Notes: generated by a model from the sequence alone, not told the origin. DNA of 64,000 nt from Neisseriaceae bacterium (GCA_027489245.1 JAIYAC010000026.1:1-64000); one strand, 5' to 3'. Counted from the stretch's first letter, positions 10,256-20,740 are shown. Made by a program: numbers and translations.

Positions 10256-11293
10256 TTAGCCTACCTGGGTCTGGTGCTCGTCGCCGTGACGGGCGCGAAT
10301 CACGCCAATGCGCGATACGGTTTCGCCCTGCTCGGTCAGGAAGGCCGCTGCCGCGTCGGCATCCGCCGCGTCCACGATCACCACCATACCGATACCACAG
10401 TTGAAGGTGCGGTACATTTCCTGCGCGTCCACATTGCCTTCGGCTTGCAGCCACTGGAACAGCTTGGGCATGGTCCAGCTGGTAGCATCGATCTGGGCTA
10501 CGGTGTTGGCTGGCAGTACACGCGGGGTGTTTTCGGTAATGCCGCCACCGGTGATATGCGCCATGCCTTTCACCGTCAGCTTCTCCATCAGCGCCAAGAG
10601 GGGCTTCACGTAGATGCGGGTCGGGGCAATAACGGCCTCACGCAGGGTTTTGTCGCCGTCAAAGGCGGCGTCCAGGTCTGGCTGGGCGCGCTCGATGATC
10701 TTGCGCACCAGGCTGTAGCCGTTGGAATGCACACCGTTGGATTTCAGGCCCAGTACCACATCGCCCGGCTTGATGTCGCGGCCGGTGATCACCTTGCTCT
10801 TTTCAACCACGCCAACGGCAAAGCCGGCCAGGTCGTATTCGCCTACCGGGTACATGCCCGGCATTTCGGCGGTTTCACCACCGATCAGTGCGCAGCCTGC
10901 TTGCTCGCAGCCTTCGGCGATGCCCTTGATTACGTCGGTAGCTTGCGGTACGTCCAGCTTGCCGCAGGCAAAGTAATCCAGGAAGAACAGAGGTTCGGCG
11001 CCTTGTACCAGAATGTCGTTGACACTCATGGCCACCAGGTCGATGCCGACGGTATCATGCTTGTTCCAGTCAAAGGCGAGCTTCAACTTGGTACCGACGC
11101 CGTCAGTACCGGAAACCAGTACCGGCTCTTGGTATTTTTTGGAAATTTCCACCAGTGCGCCGAAACCGCCGAGGCCACCGAGGACTTCCGGACGCATGGT
11201 GCGTTTGGCAAACGGCTTGATGTTTTCGACGAGCGCGTCGCCTGCATCGATATCGACGCCGGCATCACGGTAACTGAGGGACGTGGTGTTCAA
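10256..11293 (-). CDS. purM: Phosphoribosylformylglycinamidine cyclo-ligase, probable TTG start
   Basis: [46 protein letters not shown]; likely start TTG AAC ACC ACG. Confidence 0.93.
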   Translation of the reverse strand: MNTTSLSYRDAGVDIDAGDALVENIKPFAKRTMRPEVLGGLGGFGALVEISKKYQEPVLVSGTDGVGTKLKLAFDWNKHDTVGIDLVAMSVNDILVQGAEPLFFLDYFACGKLDVPQATDVIKGIAEGCEQAGCALIGGETAEMPGMYPVGEYDLAGFAVGVVEKSKVITGRDIKPGDVVLGLKSNGVHSNGYSLVRKIIERAQPDLDAAFDGDKTLREAVIAPTRIYVKPLLALMEKLTVKGMAHITGGGITENTPRVLPANTVAQIDATSWTMPKLFQWLQAEGNVDAQEMYRTFNCGIGMVVIVDAADADAAAAFLTEQGETVSRIGVIRARHGDEHQTQVG

Positions 11294-11385
11294 GGTAAAC
11301 TCGCTTTCTGCTAACGTGATCGTTTTGCTGCTTTGAGCGCCCTGGGCTCTTGGCCCAAAGCGGCTGTATTTTAACTGAAAAGACA

Positions 11386-12462
11386 ATGGAACGCTCCCGC
11401 TCTGTTTATCTTCCGTGGTTGATTATCGCTATCGCACTGGCAGCCTTGCTATGGCTGGCTGGCAGGCTGGCTGGCGTACTGGCGCCTTTTGTCACCGCGG
11501 CTATCCTGGCCTATATCCTGGACCCGGCAGTAGACCGGCTGCAGGAGAAAGGCCTGTCGCGCACCAGCTCGCTGCTGCTGGTGATGGCAGGCGGGTTTAT
11601 TGCCATACTGGGGCTGATCCTGATTGTGGTGCCCATGCTGGTATCGCAGGCACAGGCGCTGGCAGCGCGGCTACCGGTACTGGTGGATTTTGTGCAACAC
11701 CAGGTCTTGCCGCGTATCAATGGCTGGCTGGGCACCAGCCTGAGCATAGACAGCGACAGCTGGCGCAATGTACTGAGCCAGAATGCCGGCAATGTGCGCC
11801 AGACCATTACCCGCGTGGCACCACAGCTTACCCATGGCGGCGCGCTGCTGCTGTCCAGCCTGGCTAACCTCAGCCTGCTACCCATCCTTTTGTATTACTT
11901 CCTGCACGGCTGGGACGATATGGTGGTGCGCATTGCCAGCCTGATACCGCGGCGCTGGGAGGCAGAAGTGGGCCGCCTCGCACGCGAAGTAGACAGCATG
12001 CTGGGGCAGTTTCTGCGCGGCCAACTCTCGGTCATGCTGATCATGGCCGCCATTTACGGTGGCGGGCTGTGGCTGGTGGGGCTGGACTCGGGCGTGGCCA
12101 TCGGCATTATTGCCGGCCTGCTGGTTTTCATTCCTTATCTGGGTGCCTTTCTGGGCCTGCTGCTGGCCACGCTGGCGGCCGTACTGCAGTACGACAGTGC
12201 CAGCGGCATCCTGATGGTGTGGGGCGTGTTCATGGTAGGGCAAATGCTGGAAAGCTTTCTGGTGACCCCTTATCTGGTGGGCGAGCGCATCGGCCTGTCA
12301 CCCATGACCGTGATCTTTGCGCTGATGGCGTTTGGCGAGCTGATGGGCTTTGTCGGCATCCTGTTGGCCCTGCCGCTATCTGCCATTAGCGTGATTCTGA
12401 TGCGCCATCTGGTCAGACATTATTTCAATAGTGGCTTTTATCAGCGTAAAATCGACCCCTGA
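11386..12462 (+). CDS. AI-2E transporter family (PerM-like) membrane protein
   Basis: Multi-[51 protein letters not shown]. Confidence 0.85.
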   Translation: MERSRSVYLPWLIIAIALAALLWLAGRLAGVLAPFVTAAILAYILDPAVDRLQEKGLSRTSSLLLVMAGGFIAILGLILIVVPMLVSQAQALAARLPVLVDFVQHQVLPRINGWLGTSLSIDSDSWRNVLSQNAGNVRQTITRVAPQLTHGGALLLSSLANLSLLPILLYYFLHGWDDMVVRIASLIPRRWEAEVGRLAREVDSMLGQFLRGQLSVMLIMAAIYGGGLWLVGLDSGVAIGIIAGLLVFIPYLGAFLGLLLATLAAVLQYDSASGILMVWGVFMVGQMLESFLVTPYLVGERIGLSPMTVIFALMAFGELMGFVGILLALPLSAISVILMRHLVRHYFNSGFYQRKIDP

Positions 12463-12480
12463 CTCTTTTTGACCGCCCCC

Positions 12481-13158
12481 ATGTTGGATCAGCTTGTTCT
12501 AGACCTCAGCCCCACCCCGCTCCCCGCCTTCGATAACTTCCTGGCGCAGCGCAACCGCGAAATCATCGCTGCGCTCACCCACGAAGAAGGCGAGCGCTTC
12601 GTGTACCTGTGGGGCGAGCCTGGGTGCGGCAAGACCCATCTGCTGCAGGCGTGGATCGCCCACGCCGAGCGCATGGGCCGCGCCTCCATCTACCTGGACG
12701 CCCAGCACGAGCAGCTACCCGACTTCGCGCGCGAGGCCAGCTTCATCGCCGTCGACCACGTGGACGACCTGCCGCCGGACGACCAGATCATGCTGTTTTC
12801 CATCTACAACTCGTTGAAGGAAAGCGGCGAAGGCCGCCTGCTGATGGCCGGCCGACAGCCACCAATGCAAGCCCCGGTGCGCGACGACCTGCGCACCCGC
12901 CTGGGCTGGGGCCTGGTGTTCGAGGTAAAAGCCCTGTCGGACGACGACAAGCTGGCTGCCCTGCGCCACCACGCCGCCAGCCGCCAACTGGCCATTGGCG
13001 ACGACGTCTTCCGCTACCTGCTCACCCACTGGCGGCGCGACCTGTCCAGCCTGATTACCATGCTGGACACACTGGATCGCTACTCGCTGGCCATGCGCCG
13101 GCCCATTACCGTGCCGCTGGTGAAAAACGTATTGCAAACCGCCAACCCCGGAACCTGA
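12481..13158 (+). CDS. hda: DnaA regulatory inactivator Hda
   Basis: Short DnaA-like AAA+: FVYLWGEPGCGKTHLLQA, VDHVDDL, RTRLGWGLVFEV. Confidence 0.85.
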   Translation: MLDQLVLDLSPTPLPAFDNFLAQRNREIIAALTHEEGERFVYLWGEPGCGKTHLLQAWIAHAERMGRASIYLDAQHEQLPDFAREASFIAVDHVDDLPPDDQIMLFSIYNSLKESGEGRLLMAGRQPPMQAPVRDDLRTRLGWGLVFEVKALSDDDKLAALRHHAASRQLAIGDDVFRYLLTHWRRDLSSLITMLDTLDRYSLAMRRPITVPLVKNVLQTANPGT

Positions 13159-13159
13159 C

Positions 13160-13828
13160 ATGAATCTTGCCCTGTTTGACCTAGACAACACCCTGATTGC
13201 CGGTGATTCCGACACCGAGTGGCCCAAGTTCCTGATCAAACGCGGCATTCTGGACCCTGACCACCACGCCCGCCAGAACGATTACTTCTACGAACAGTAC
13301 AAAGCCGGCACGCTGGACATCTACGAGTTTCTGGACTTTCAGCTGGCCCCGCTCACCCGCTTCAGCCGCAGCGAACTCGACACCCTGCACGCGCAGTACA
13401 TGCAGGAACACATCCTGCCCATCATCCCGCCCAAGGCGCGCGAGCTGGTGGCTGCCCACCAGGCCGCCGGCGACGTGGTGATGATCATCACCGCCACCAA
13501 CCGCTTCATCACCGCCCCCATCGCCCGCGAGCTGGGCGTGGCGCACCTGATTGCGGTAGAGCTGGAAGAAGACGCAGCCGGCAACTACACCGGCAAGCCC
13601 ACCGGTACGCCCAGCTTCCAGGCAGGCAAGATCACCCGCCTGAACGAATGGTTGGCCGCACGCGGCGAAACGCTGCAAAGCTACGACAAGAGCTATTTCT
13701 ATAGCGATTCGCGCAACGACCTGCCGCTGATGTCCATCGTCACTCACCCGGTAGCAGTAGATGCCGACGACACCCTGCTGGCACACGCCCAGACGCACGG
13801 CTGGCCCACCATCACGCTGCGCGACTAA
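13160..13828 (+). CDS. HAD-IB family hydrolase (SerB-like)
   Basis: LALFDLDNTLIAGDSD, conserved HAD motif III region YFYSDSRNDLPLM. Confidence 0.85.
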   Translation: MNLALFDLDNTLIAGDSDTEWPKFLIKRGILDPDHHARQNDYFYEQYKAGTLDIYEFLDFQLAPLTRFSRSELDTLHAQYMQEHILPIIPPKARELVAAHQAAGDVVMIITATNRFITAPIARELGVAHLIAVELEEDAAGNYTGKPTGTPSFQAGKITRLNEWLAARGETLQSYDKSYFYSDSRNDLPLMSIVTHPVAVDADDTLLAHAQTHGWPTITLRD

Positions 13829-13831
13829 GCC

Positions 13832-14350
13832 ATGCTGCACCTCACCACCGCTACCGCTGCCGACCTGCCCGCGCTATGCCGCCTGGTCAACCTGGCCTAC
13901 CGCCCCGGCACCGGCCAGGCCGGCTGGACGCACGAGTCGGCGCTGGTCAGCGGTGAACGCACCAACCCGGCGCAGCTGGCCGCCGTACTGGCTGCACCCG
14001 GCCAGATCTTGCTGGGCTGGCAGCAGCAACAGCTGGTGGCTTGCGTGCACATCGAGCCGGCAGACGGCTACGGCTACATCGGCATGCTGGCGGTAGACCC
14101 GGCCTGCCAGGCTGGCGGCATCGGCAAAACCATGCTGGCTCACGCCGAAGCCGTGCTGATACAGCAATACCGCCTGCCACGCGCGCGCATGAGCGTACTG
14201 GCTGGCCGGCCCGCGCTGCGCGATTACTACCTGCGCCGTGGCTACCAGCCCACCGGCCAGCGCCAGCCCTACCCGCTGGATGCCGGCGTCGGCCTGCCGC
14301 TGGATAGCTCGCTGGACCTGGAAATCCTGGAAAAACCGCTGGCCGCCTGA
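13832..14350 (+). CDS. GNAT family N-acetyltransferase
   Basis: YGYIGMLAVDPACQAGGIGKTMLAHAE; DYYLRRGYQPTGQRQPYPLD. Confidence 0.85.
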   Translation: MLHLTTATAADLPALCRLVNLAYRPGTGQAGWTHESALVSGERTNPAQLAAVLAAPGQILLGWQQQQLVACVHIEPADGYGYIGMLAVDPACQAGGIGKTMLAHAEAVLIQQYRLPRARMSVLAGRPALRDYYLRRGYQPTGQRQPYPLDAGVGLPLDSSLDLEILEKPLAA

Positions 14351-14362
14351 ACCGGAGCTGCA

Positions 14363-15241
14363 ATGGACAAACTGGACGCTTTTCTTACCCGTGCCGAAGC
14401 CCTGATGGCCCGCCTGGAACCGCTGCTCCCCCCGGCCATCCCCCAGCCGGACTGGTCTGCCCCCGCGTTTCGCTGGTGCCGCGCCGGGCTAAGCGGGTGG
14501 CTGGAAGCCATCCACGACCCGCATACCGTGCGCCTGGCCGACCTGACCGATATCGAGCGCCAGAAAGCGCAAATCGTGCGCAATACCGAGCAGTTTCTGG
14601 CCGGCCGCCCGGCCAACAACGTACTGCTTACCGGCGCACGCGGCACTGGCAAATCGTCGCTGATCAAGGCCCTGCTGGCGCAGTATGCCGCGCAGGGCTT
14701 GCGGGTGATCGAAGTAGACAAGACCCACCTGCCCGACCTAGGCCAGATCGTGGCGCTGGTGGCGGCGCGGCCAGAACACTTCATCCTGTTTTGTGACGAC
14801 CTGTCGTTTGAAGAAGGCGAAGACAGCTACAAGGCGTTGAAATCGGCGCTGGATGGCGGCCTGGCGCAGCGTGCGGCCAACCTACTGGTATACGCCACCT
14901 CCAACCGCCGCCACCTGATGCCCGAGCGTGCCAGCGAAAACCGCGAAGGCTGGGTGAAAGATGGCGAAATCCACCCCGGCGAAACCACCGAAGAAAAAGT
15001 GTCGCTATCCGACCGCTTTGGCCTGTGGCTATCGTTCTACCCGTTTGACCAGCACGCCTACCTGGCCGCCGTGCGTGGCTGGCTGGCACACTTCAGCCTG
15101 CCGCTAGACGCCGAAGCCGAACGCGCCGCGCTGCAATGGAGCCAGCTGCGCGGCAGCCGCTCCGGCCGCGTAGCTTGGCAGTTTGCCTGCGACTGGGCCG
15201 GGCGGCACCCCGCCGAACGCGTGGCCGAGCTGGGCCACTAA
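14363..15241 (+). CDS. ATP-binding protein, DUF815 family
   Basis: NVLLTGARGTGKSSLIKALL (Walker A), FILFCDDLSFEEGEDSYK, RSGRVAWQFACDW. Confidence 0.85.
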   Translation: MDKLDAFLTRAEALMARLEPLLPPAIPQPDWSAPAFRWCRAGLSGWLEAIHDPHTVRLADLTDIERQKAQIVRNTEQFLAGRPANNVLLTGARGTGKSSLIKALLAQYAAQGLRVIEVDKTHLPDLGQIVALVAARPEHFILFCDDLSFEEGEDSYKALKSALDGGLAQRAANLLVYATSNRRHLMPERASENREGWVKDGEIHPGETTEEKVSLSDRFGLWLSFYPFDQHAYLAAVRGWLAHFSLPLDAEAERAALQWSQLRGSRSGRVAWQFACDWAGRHPAERVAELGH

Positions 15242-15279
15242 ACCCGACACCGGCCGCCTGGCGGCCAACCCTGGGCACC

Positions 15280-16221
15280 ATGACTGAACACAAGCACACT
15301 ATCCCCGTGGTCGCCGGCGCGCTGATGCGCCCGGACGGCCAGTTCATGCTGGGCAGCCGCCCCGCCGGCAAACCCTACCCGGGCTACTGGGAGTTCCCCG
15401 GCGGCAAGGTAGAAGCCGGCGAAGCGCCATTCGACGCCCTGGTGCGCGAGTTCCAGGAAGAAATGGGCATCACCGTCACCCACGCTACCCCCTGGCTGCG
15501 CCGCGCACACCACTATGAACACGCGTCGGTAGAACTGCTGTTCTACCGTATCTGGGCGTGGCAGGGCGAGCCGCAACCACACGAAGGCCAGGCCTTTGCC
15601 TGGCAGGAGCCTGGCCACCTGTCGGTAAAACCCATGCTGCCGGCGAACGACCCCATCTTGCGCTCGCTGCAGCTGCCGGACGTGCTGAACCTCACCTGCA
15701 TCAGCGAAACCGGGCGCGACACCCTGCTGCACAAGCTGGCACAGCGCCAGGACGCCCCGTGGGTGATCGTGCGCGAGCCGCAAAAAAGCCGCGAACAGTT
15801 GGCCGCACTGGTAGGTGAACTCAGCGAGATCATTCACCCGCGCGGCGGCAAGCTTATCGTGAACGCCGACCCGGCGTGGCTGAAAGGCTGGCCGGTGGAT
15901 GGCGTGCACCTGAATAGTGCACGGCTGGCCGCCTGCGAAGCACGCCCGCACTTTGCCTGGGTGGGCGCCTCGTGCCACAGCCGCGCCGAGCTGGCCCACG
16001 CCGCCGCACTGGGGCTGGACTACGCCCTGCTGGGCCACGTACAAGCCACCGCCAGCCACCCCGGCCAGCCCCCGCTGGGCTGGGATGGCCTGGCGAGCTG
16101 CCTGGCGCCGGCGGCACCGCTGCCAGTCTTTGCCCTGGGTGGGCTCTATGCGGCCAACCTTGAGCAGGCCAGACAAGCCGGCGCCCACGGCGTGGCGCAA
16201 ATGCGGGGGGCCTGGCAATGA
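15280..16221 (+). CDS. Nudix (MutT-like) fused to thiamine phosphate synthase-like domain
   Basis: Nudix box GKVEAGEAPFDALVREFQEEMGI; C-terminal ThiE-like GCSCH/LGHVQ region (VGASCHSRAEL, ALLGHVQATASHPG). Confidence 0.88.
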   Translation: MTEHKHTIPVVAGALMRPDGQFMLGSRPAGKPYPGYWEFPGGKVEAGEAPFDALVREFQEEMGITVTHATPWLRRAHHYEHASVELLFYRIWAWQGEPQPHEGQAFAWQEPGHLSVKPMLPANDPILRSLQLPDVLNLTCISETGRDTLLHKLAQRQDAPWVIVREPQKSREQLAALVGELSEIIHPRGGKLIVNADPAWLKGWPVDGVHLNSARLAACEARPHFAWVGASCHSRAELAHAAALGLDYALLGHVQATASHPGQPPLGWDGLASCLAPAAPLPVFALGGLYAANLEQARQAGAHGVAQMRGAWQ

Positions 16222-16649
16222 AGAAACTCAGCCGCCAGCAATGGCTATTTGTCGGCATTGCCCTGATCTGCTTTGCCCTGCTGAAGGCCGGGCTGATTTA
16301 CTGGTACCTGCAAAACAAAGGCAGCGAGCTGCAGCGCCAGGACGTGAGCTGCAGCAACCTGCAGCAAGGCTGCACCCTGCCCGATGGCAGCGTGCTGCGT
16401 TTTGACCGCGCACCACGCCATAGCAAGCCTTTCCTGATCACCCTCAGCAAGACGGCCGGGGCCGCGCCGGCGGCGGAGTTTTCCATGGAAAAAATGGACA
16501 TGGGCTTTAACCGTTACCGCTTTGTCGATGGCCAGACGCAGTGGAAGGCTAACGTCACCCTACCGGTATGCATCAGCGGCAGCGGCGACTGGCTGCTAGA
16601 CCTGAAATACACCGACCACAGCTACCGCGTACGCTTTAAAAGCCTGTAG
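16218..16649 (+). CDS. Small membrane-anchored hypothetical protein
   Basis: N-terminal TM helix; overlaps preceding stop by 4 nt. Confidence 0.65.
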   Translation: MKKLSRQQWLFVGIALICFALLKAGLIYWYLQNKGSELQRQDVSCSNLQQGCTLPDGSVLRFDRAPRHSKPFLITLSKTAGAAPAAEFSMEKMDMGFNRYRFVDGQTQWKANVTLPVCISGSGDWLLDLKYTDHSYRVRFKSL

Positions 16650-16898
16650 CGCCAGCCAGGCCAGCCGCGGTGGCTGGCCATGCGGGGCTGCACTGTTGGC
16701 CGCAGCACACCACACCACCGCACGCATGGCCAAGCGGCCATCGCTTGCCCTCTGCATGTCGGCCGCGGGCTTGTCAGCCCCTCGTTCCCCCTGCGGTCGC
16801 CATCTCTCTCAGCGCACCGGCCCAGGCTGCCTCAGCCTCACGCAAGCCCCAGCAATGAGCGGCCATTTCCTACGCAAACTCATCGATGCCAAGCAGGC

Positions 16899-16914
16899 TG
16901 GCACACTGCTTGCT
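16899..16914 (+). promoter_or_regulatory. Candidate sigma-54 (-24/-12) promoter
   Basis: TGGCAC-ACTGC-TTGCT matches TGGCAC-N5-TTGCW exactly, in a convergent intergenic region. Confidence 0.6.
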
Positions 16915-17003
16915 TAATAAACCCTGCTCTTTGGAGCGACAGGTGTTGTTTCCCGCATTTTGGGCTGGGTTTGAATAAATCCGGCATGGAGAGGGAAATA
17001 TTT

Positions 17004-17041
17004 TGCACGGATTTGGTGCAAAAGCTTCCCGAATTGGTGCA
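17004..17041. promoter_or_regulatory. Candidate NtrC enhancer: one full palindromic site and one half-site 21 bp apart
   Basis: TGCACGGATTTGGTGCA (17004-17020) fits TGCAC-N-GGTGCA glnA-type sites; TTGGTGCA at 17034-17041. Confidence 0.6.
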
Positions 17042-17056
17042 AAGCGCCAATTCGGG
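17028..17056 (+). terminator. Hairpin overlapping the NtrC half-site, possible terminator
   Basis: CCCGAATTGG / CCAATTCGGG 10-bp perfect arms followed by GGCTTCTTTT. Confidence 0.45.
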
Positions 17057-17151
17057 GCTTCTTTTCAGGATATTGCGCCACGCACACTGCGGGGCGCCAG
17101 GTTTGATAGAGGGAGAACCAGAACGGCTAAGCCGTCATCTCAACAAGCCAG

Positions 17152-17182
17152 GGGTTGGCCGCAGCCATGCGGCCAACCTTTT
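17152..17182 (+). terminator. Intrinsic terminator from an inverted DUS-like pair
   Basis: GGTTGGCCGCA-gcca-TGCGGCCAACC then TTTTGCTTTT; no annotated + strand gene directly upstream. Confidence 0.75.
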
Positions 17183-17222
17183 GCTTTTCTGGCGCCCCAC
17201 ACCACAGCAGCCATGCCCCATT

Positions 17223-17774
17223 TCAGGGCTGATCGCCCACCAGGTAGCGTTTGCTCATCTGCTTGAACAGCGCCGACCCCGACACCCGCAAGCACTCGAA
17301 CAGCACCATCTCACGCGTTACCAGCACCGCCCCGGCATCCCGCATGCGCTGCAGGCCGTACTCGCGGTTAAGCTCGCCGCGGCTGGACACCGCATCCGCT
17401 ACCACAAACACCTGCTTGCCTGCCTGCAACAGCTCCATCACCGTTTGCAGCACGCAAACGTGCGCTTCCATGCCGCAAACGATGACCTGGTGGCGCGACA
17501 TCAGGCCATCAGGTAAACACTGGCCGGCCACGCAGGAGAAATGCAGCTTTTCCACCACGTCAGCCTGCGGTGCGGCCTCTAGCAGAAGTGGCAAAGTGCC
17601 GCCCAAGCCCTGCGGGTACTGTTCGGAAAACACCACCGGCAGCCCCAGATCCACCGCCGCCGCAACCAGCCAATGGCAGCGCGCTACCATGCCGTCGGCG
17701 TCCAGTACGGCGGGCACCAGCTTTTCCTGTATATCCACCACCAATAGCGTGGCATCGTCTTTTTCGATAAGCAT
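17223..17774 (-). CDS. Isochorismatase family cysteine hydrolase
   Basis: ATLLVVDIQEKL, VVEKLHFSC, VIVCGMEAHVCVLQT, VFVVADAVSSR. Confidence 0.9.
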   Translation of the reverse strand: MLIEKDDATLLVVDIQEKLVPAVLDADGMVARCHWLVAAAVDLGLPVVFSEQYPQGLGGTLPLLLEAAPQADVVEKLHFSCVAGQCLPDGLMSRHQVIVCGMEAHVCVLQTVMELLQAGKQVFVVADAVSSRGELNREYGLQRMRDAGAVLVTREMVLFECLRVSGSALFKQMSKRYLVGDQP

Positions 17775-17908
17775 CGCTCTTCCTCCGGATGACGTTGCAG
17801 CTTAACCGCAGCGCATAATCAAGGGCAAACCCCTGATGGGCAAGGTAATAAAGTATGGCAACATCACCCATCCACAAAACCAACAGGCCTACGCCGCCGG
17901 AGAGTGAC

Positions 17909-20740
17909 ATGCTGCAAGGTGCTTACCGCGAATTCCATCAACGCATTCTGGAAACCCTGCCTGCGCGCCGCGTGTTTACCGACCCGCTGTCCACCCTGGC
18001 TTACGGCACGGATGCCTCCTGTTACCGGCTGACGCCCAAGGTGGTGATCAAGAGCGAAAACGAAGCCGAGGTCCGCACCATTCTGCGCGAGGCAGCCAGC
18101 CTGCAGCTGCCGGTGACCTTCCGCGCCGCCGGTACCTCACTGTCGGGCCAGGCGGTGAGCGATTCCATCCTGATTGTGGCCAGCCACGGCTGGAAAAACC
18201 TGCAGGTACTGGATAACGGTCTGGCCATCCGCCTGCAGCCCGGCGTGATCGGTGCCGAAGCCAACGCCGCGCTGCTGCCGTTTGGTCGCAAGATCGGCCC
18301 CGACCCGGCCACCATCAACTCGGCCATGATCGGCGGCATCGTCAACAACAACTCCAGCGGCATGTGCTGTGGTACCGCAGAAAACACCTACCAGACGCTG
18401 AAATCGCTGCGCATGGTGCTGGCCGACGGCACCGTGCTGGACACCGGCGACGCCGCCAGCGTGGCCGCCTTCCGCGTGAGCCACGCCAGCCTGCTGGCGC
18501 AGCTGGATGCGCTACGCCAACGCATTCTGGCCGACGACACGCTGGCTGCGCGTATCCGCCGCAAGTACAAGATGAAGAACACCACCGGCTACAGCCTGAA
18601 CGCGCTGCTGGATTTTGCCGACCCGGTGGACATGCTGGCACACCTGATTGTGGGCAGCGAAGGCACGCTGGCCTTTGTGTCCGAGGTAACGTACCACACC
18701 GTGGTAGAGCACCCGCACAAGGCCTCGGCCCTGGTGTTCTACCCCGACATCAAAGCCGCCTGTGACGCGATCCAGATCCTGGCACAGCACAAGGATGTGG
18801 TGTCGTCCGCCGAGCTGCTGGACCGCGCCAGCCTGACATCGGTAGAAAACAAGGCCGGCGTGCCGGATTTCATCAAGACGCTGGGGCCGGACGCCGCTGC
18901 CATCCTGATCGAAACCCGCGCCGCCACCCCGGAGGCCATTGCGGCCAACGTGGCGGCCATCAGCGGCTTTATTGCGCACATCACCACCGAAACCGGCATC
19001 CGCTTTACCAGCGACGTGGCCGAGTACACGCAGTACTGGAACATCCGCAAAGGCATGTTCCCCAGCGTGGGGGCCATGCGCGCCGCCGAGACCACGGTCA
19101 TTATCGAAGACGTGGCCTTCCCCATCGAGCACCTGGCCGAAGGCACGCTGAAGCTGCAGGCGCTGTTCCGCCAGTTCCACTACGACGAGGCCATCATTTT
19201 CGGCCACGCGCTGGAAGGCAACCTGCACTTTGTGTTTACCCCCAACTTTAGCGGCCCGGCCGAAATCGCCCGCTACGAGGCATTTATCGAGGCGGTGTGC
19301 CAGCTGGTAGCGGTGGAGTACGAAGGCGCGCTGAAGGCCGAGCACGGCACCGGCCGCAATATGGCGCCGTTCGTGGAAATGGAATGGGGCCCGGCCGCCT
19401 ACCGCCTGATGCAGGAAATCAAGGCGCTGTTCGACCCGCAGGGCATCCTGAACCCGGACGTGATCATCACCCACGACAAGCTGCTGCACGTGCGCGACCT
19501 GAAGCCGATCCCTGCGGCCAACCCGCTGATCGACAAGTGCATCGAGTGCGGCTTCTGCGAAGTGATGTGCCCCAGCCGCGCCATTACCCTGACCCCGCGC
19601 CAGCGCATTGTGGCCAACCGTGAAATGGCGCTGCTGGAAAAAACCGGCGACAGCGAACGCCTGGCCGAGATCCGCAGCGCCTACCAGTACGCTGGCGACG
19701 AGACCTGTACCACCTGTGGCCTGTGCGAAACCGCCTGCCCGGTGGGCATCAACACCGGCAGCCTCACCAGCCTGATCCGCCAGGCCAGCCTGAGCGATGT
19801 AGGCTGGGCGGTGGCCAATACGCTGGCCGACAACTTTGCCAGCGCCACTACCGGCGCCAAGCTGGGCCTGAAAGCGCTGGACGTGGTGCACGCCGTCGCG
19901 GGCGATAGCGCCACCGGCGGTGTAATGCGCGCGCTGCGCAAAGTGGGTGGCCGCCATATTCCGCGCTGGAACCGCTACTTCCCGCGCGCTGCCGGCCAGA
20001 TGAAAACACTGGGCGTCAACGCACACAGCCCGCGCCAGGTGGTGTACCTGCCGTCCTGCCTCACCCGCACCTTTGTGCCGTCGCGCCATATGCCGGACCA
20101 GCGCCCGCTGAACGAAGTGGTGGCGTCGGTACTGGGCAAAGCCGGTTACGGTATTGTTTACCCGGACGGACTGGCCAACCTGTGCTGCGGCACGCCGTTC
20201 AAGTCCAAAGGCGCGCAGGACGCTGCCGACAAAAAGGTGAGCGAGCTGGAAGCGGCGCTGCTGGCCGCCAGCGACAACGGCCGCCTGCCGGTGATCATCG
20301 ACAACGGCGTGTGTACCGCTGCGCTGCTGGATGGCATCCGCGACCCGCGCCTGCAGGTCATGGACGTGACCAGCTTTGTGCACGAAGTCGCCGCCGAGCA
20401 CCTGGCCTTTACCCCGCAAGACGAGCAGGTCGCGCTGCACGTGGTGTGCAGCATGCGCAAAAAAGGCCAGGCCGGCATGCTGAACGCGCTGGCAAGCCGC
20501 TGCGCCACGCAGGTGCTGGAACCCAAAGGCATTACCTGCTGCGGCTTTGCCGGCGACAAAGGCTTTAGCCACCCGGAGCTGAACGAAAGCGCACTGACCG
20601 GCCTGCGCCAGCAGGTACGCGACTGCGGCAGCGGCTTTTCCACCAGCGCCACCTGCGAGATCGGCCTGTCCGAACACGGCGGCATCCCCTACCAGCACCT
20701 GATGGTACTGGTAGACCGTGCCACCCAGGCCAAACGCTAA
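17909..20740 (+). CDS. FAD-binding oxidase with C-terminal Fe-S ferredoxin-type domains (D-lactate dehydrogenase/glycolate oxidase-like)
   Basis: TFRAAGTSLSGQAV FAD-binding region; CIECGFCEVMCPS and CTTCGLCETACPV; CCG-containing C-terminus. Confidence 0.88.
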   Translation: MLQGAYREFHQRILETLPARRVFTDPLSTLAYGTDASCYRLTPKVVIKSENEAEVRTILREAASLQLPVTFRAAGTSLSGQAVSDSILIVASHGWKNLQVLDNGLAIRLQPGVIGAEANAALLPFGRKIGPDPATINSAMIGGIVNNNSSGMCCGTAENTYQTLKSLRMVLADGTVLDTGDAASVAAFRVSHASLLAQLDALRQRILADDTLAARIRRKYKMKNTTGYSLNALLDFADPVDMLAHLIVGSEGTLAFVSEVTYHTVVEHPHKASALVFYPDIKAACDAIQILAQHKDVVSSAELLDRASLTSVENKAGVPDFIKTLGPDAAAILIETRAATPEAIAANVAAISGFIAHITTETGIRFTSDVAEYTQYWNIRKGMFPSVGAMRAAETTVIIEDVAFPIEHLAEGTLKLQALFRQFHYDEAIIFGHALEGNLHFVFTPNFSGPAEIARYEAFIEAVCQLVAVEYEGALKAEHGTGRNMAPFVEMEWGPAAYRLMQEIKALFDPQGILNPDVIITHDKLLHVRDLKPIPAANPLIDKCIECGFCEVMCPSRAITLTPRQRIVANREMALLEKTGDSERLAEIRSAYQYAGDETCTTCGLCETACPVGINTGSLTSLIRQASLSDVGWAVANTLADNFASATTGAKLGLKALDVVHAVAGDSATGGVMRALRKVGGRHIPRWNRYFPRAAGQMKTLGVNAHSPRQVVYLPSCLTRTFVPSRHMPDQRPLNEVVASVLGKAGYGIVYPDGLANLCCGTPFKSKGAQDAADKKVSELEAALLAASDNGRLPVIIDNGVCTAALLDGIRDPRLQVMDVTSFVHEVAAEHLAFTPQDEQVALHVVCSMRKKGQAGMLNALASRCATQVLEPKGITCCGFAGDKGFSHPELNESALTGLRQQVRDCGSGFSTSATCEIGLSEHGGIPYQHLMVLVDRATQAKR

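Noticed and set aside
16696-16917. 73-aa ORF MAAAHHTTARMAKRPS... in the convergent gap
   Set aside because: Compositionally unlike a protein, no clear RBS and no recognised family; mentioned only as a caveat to the sigma-54 call.
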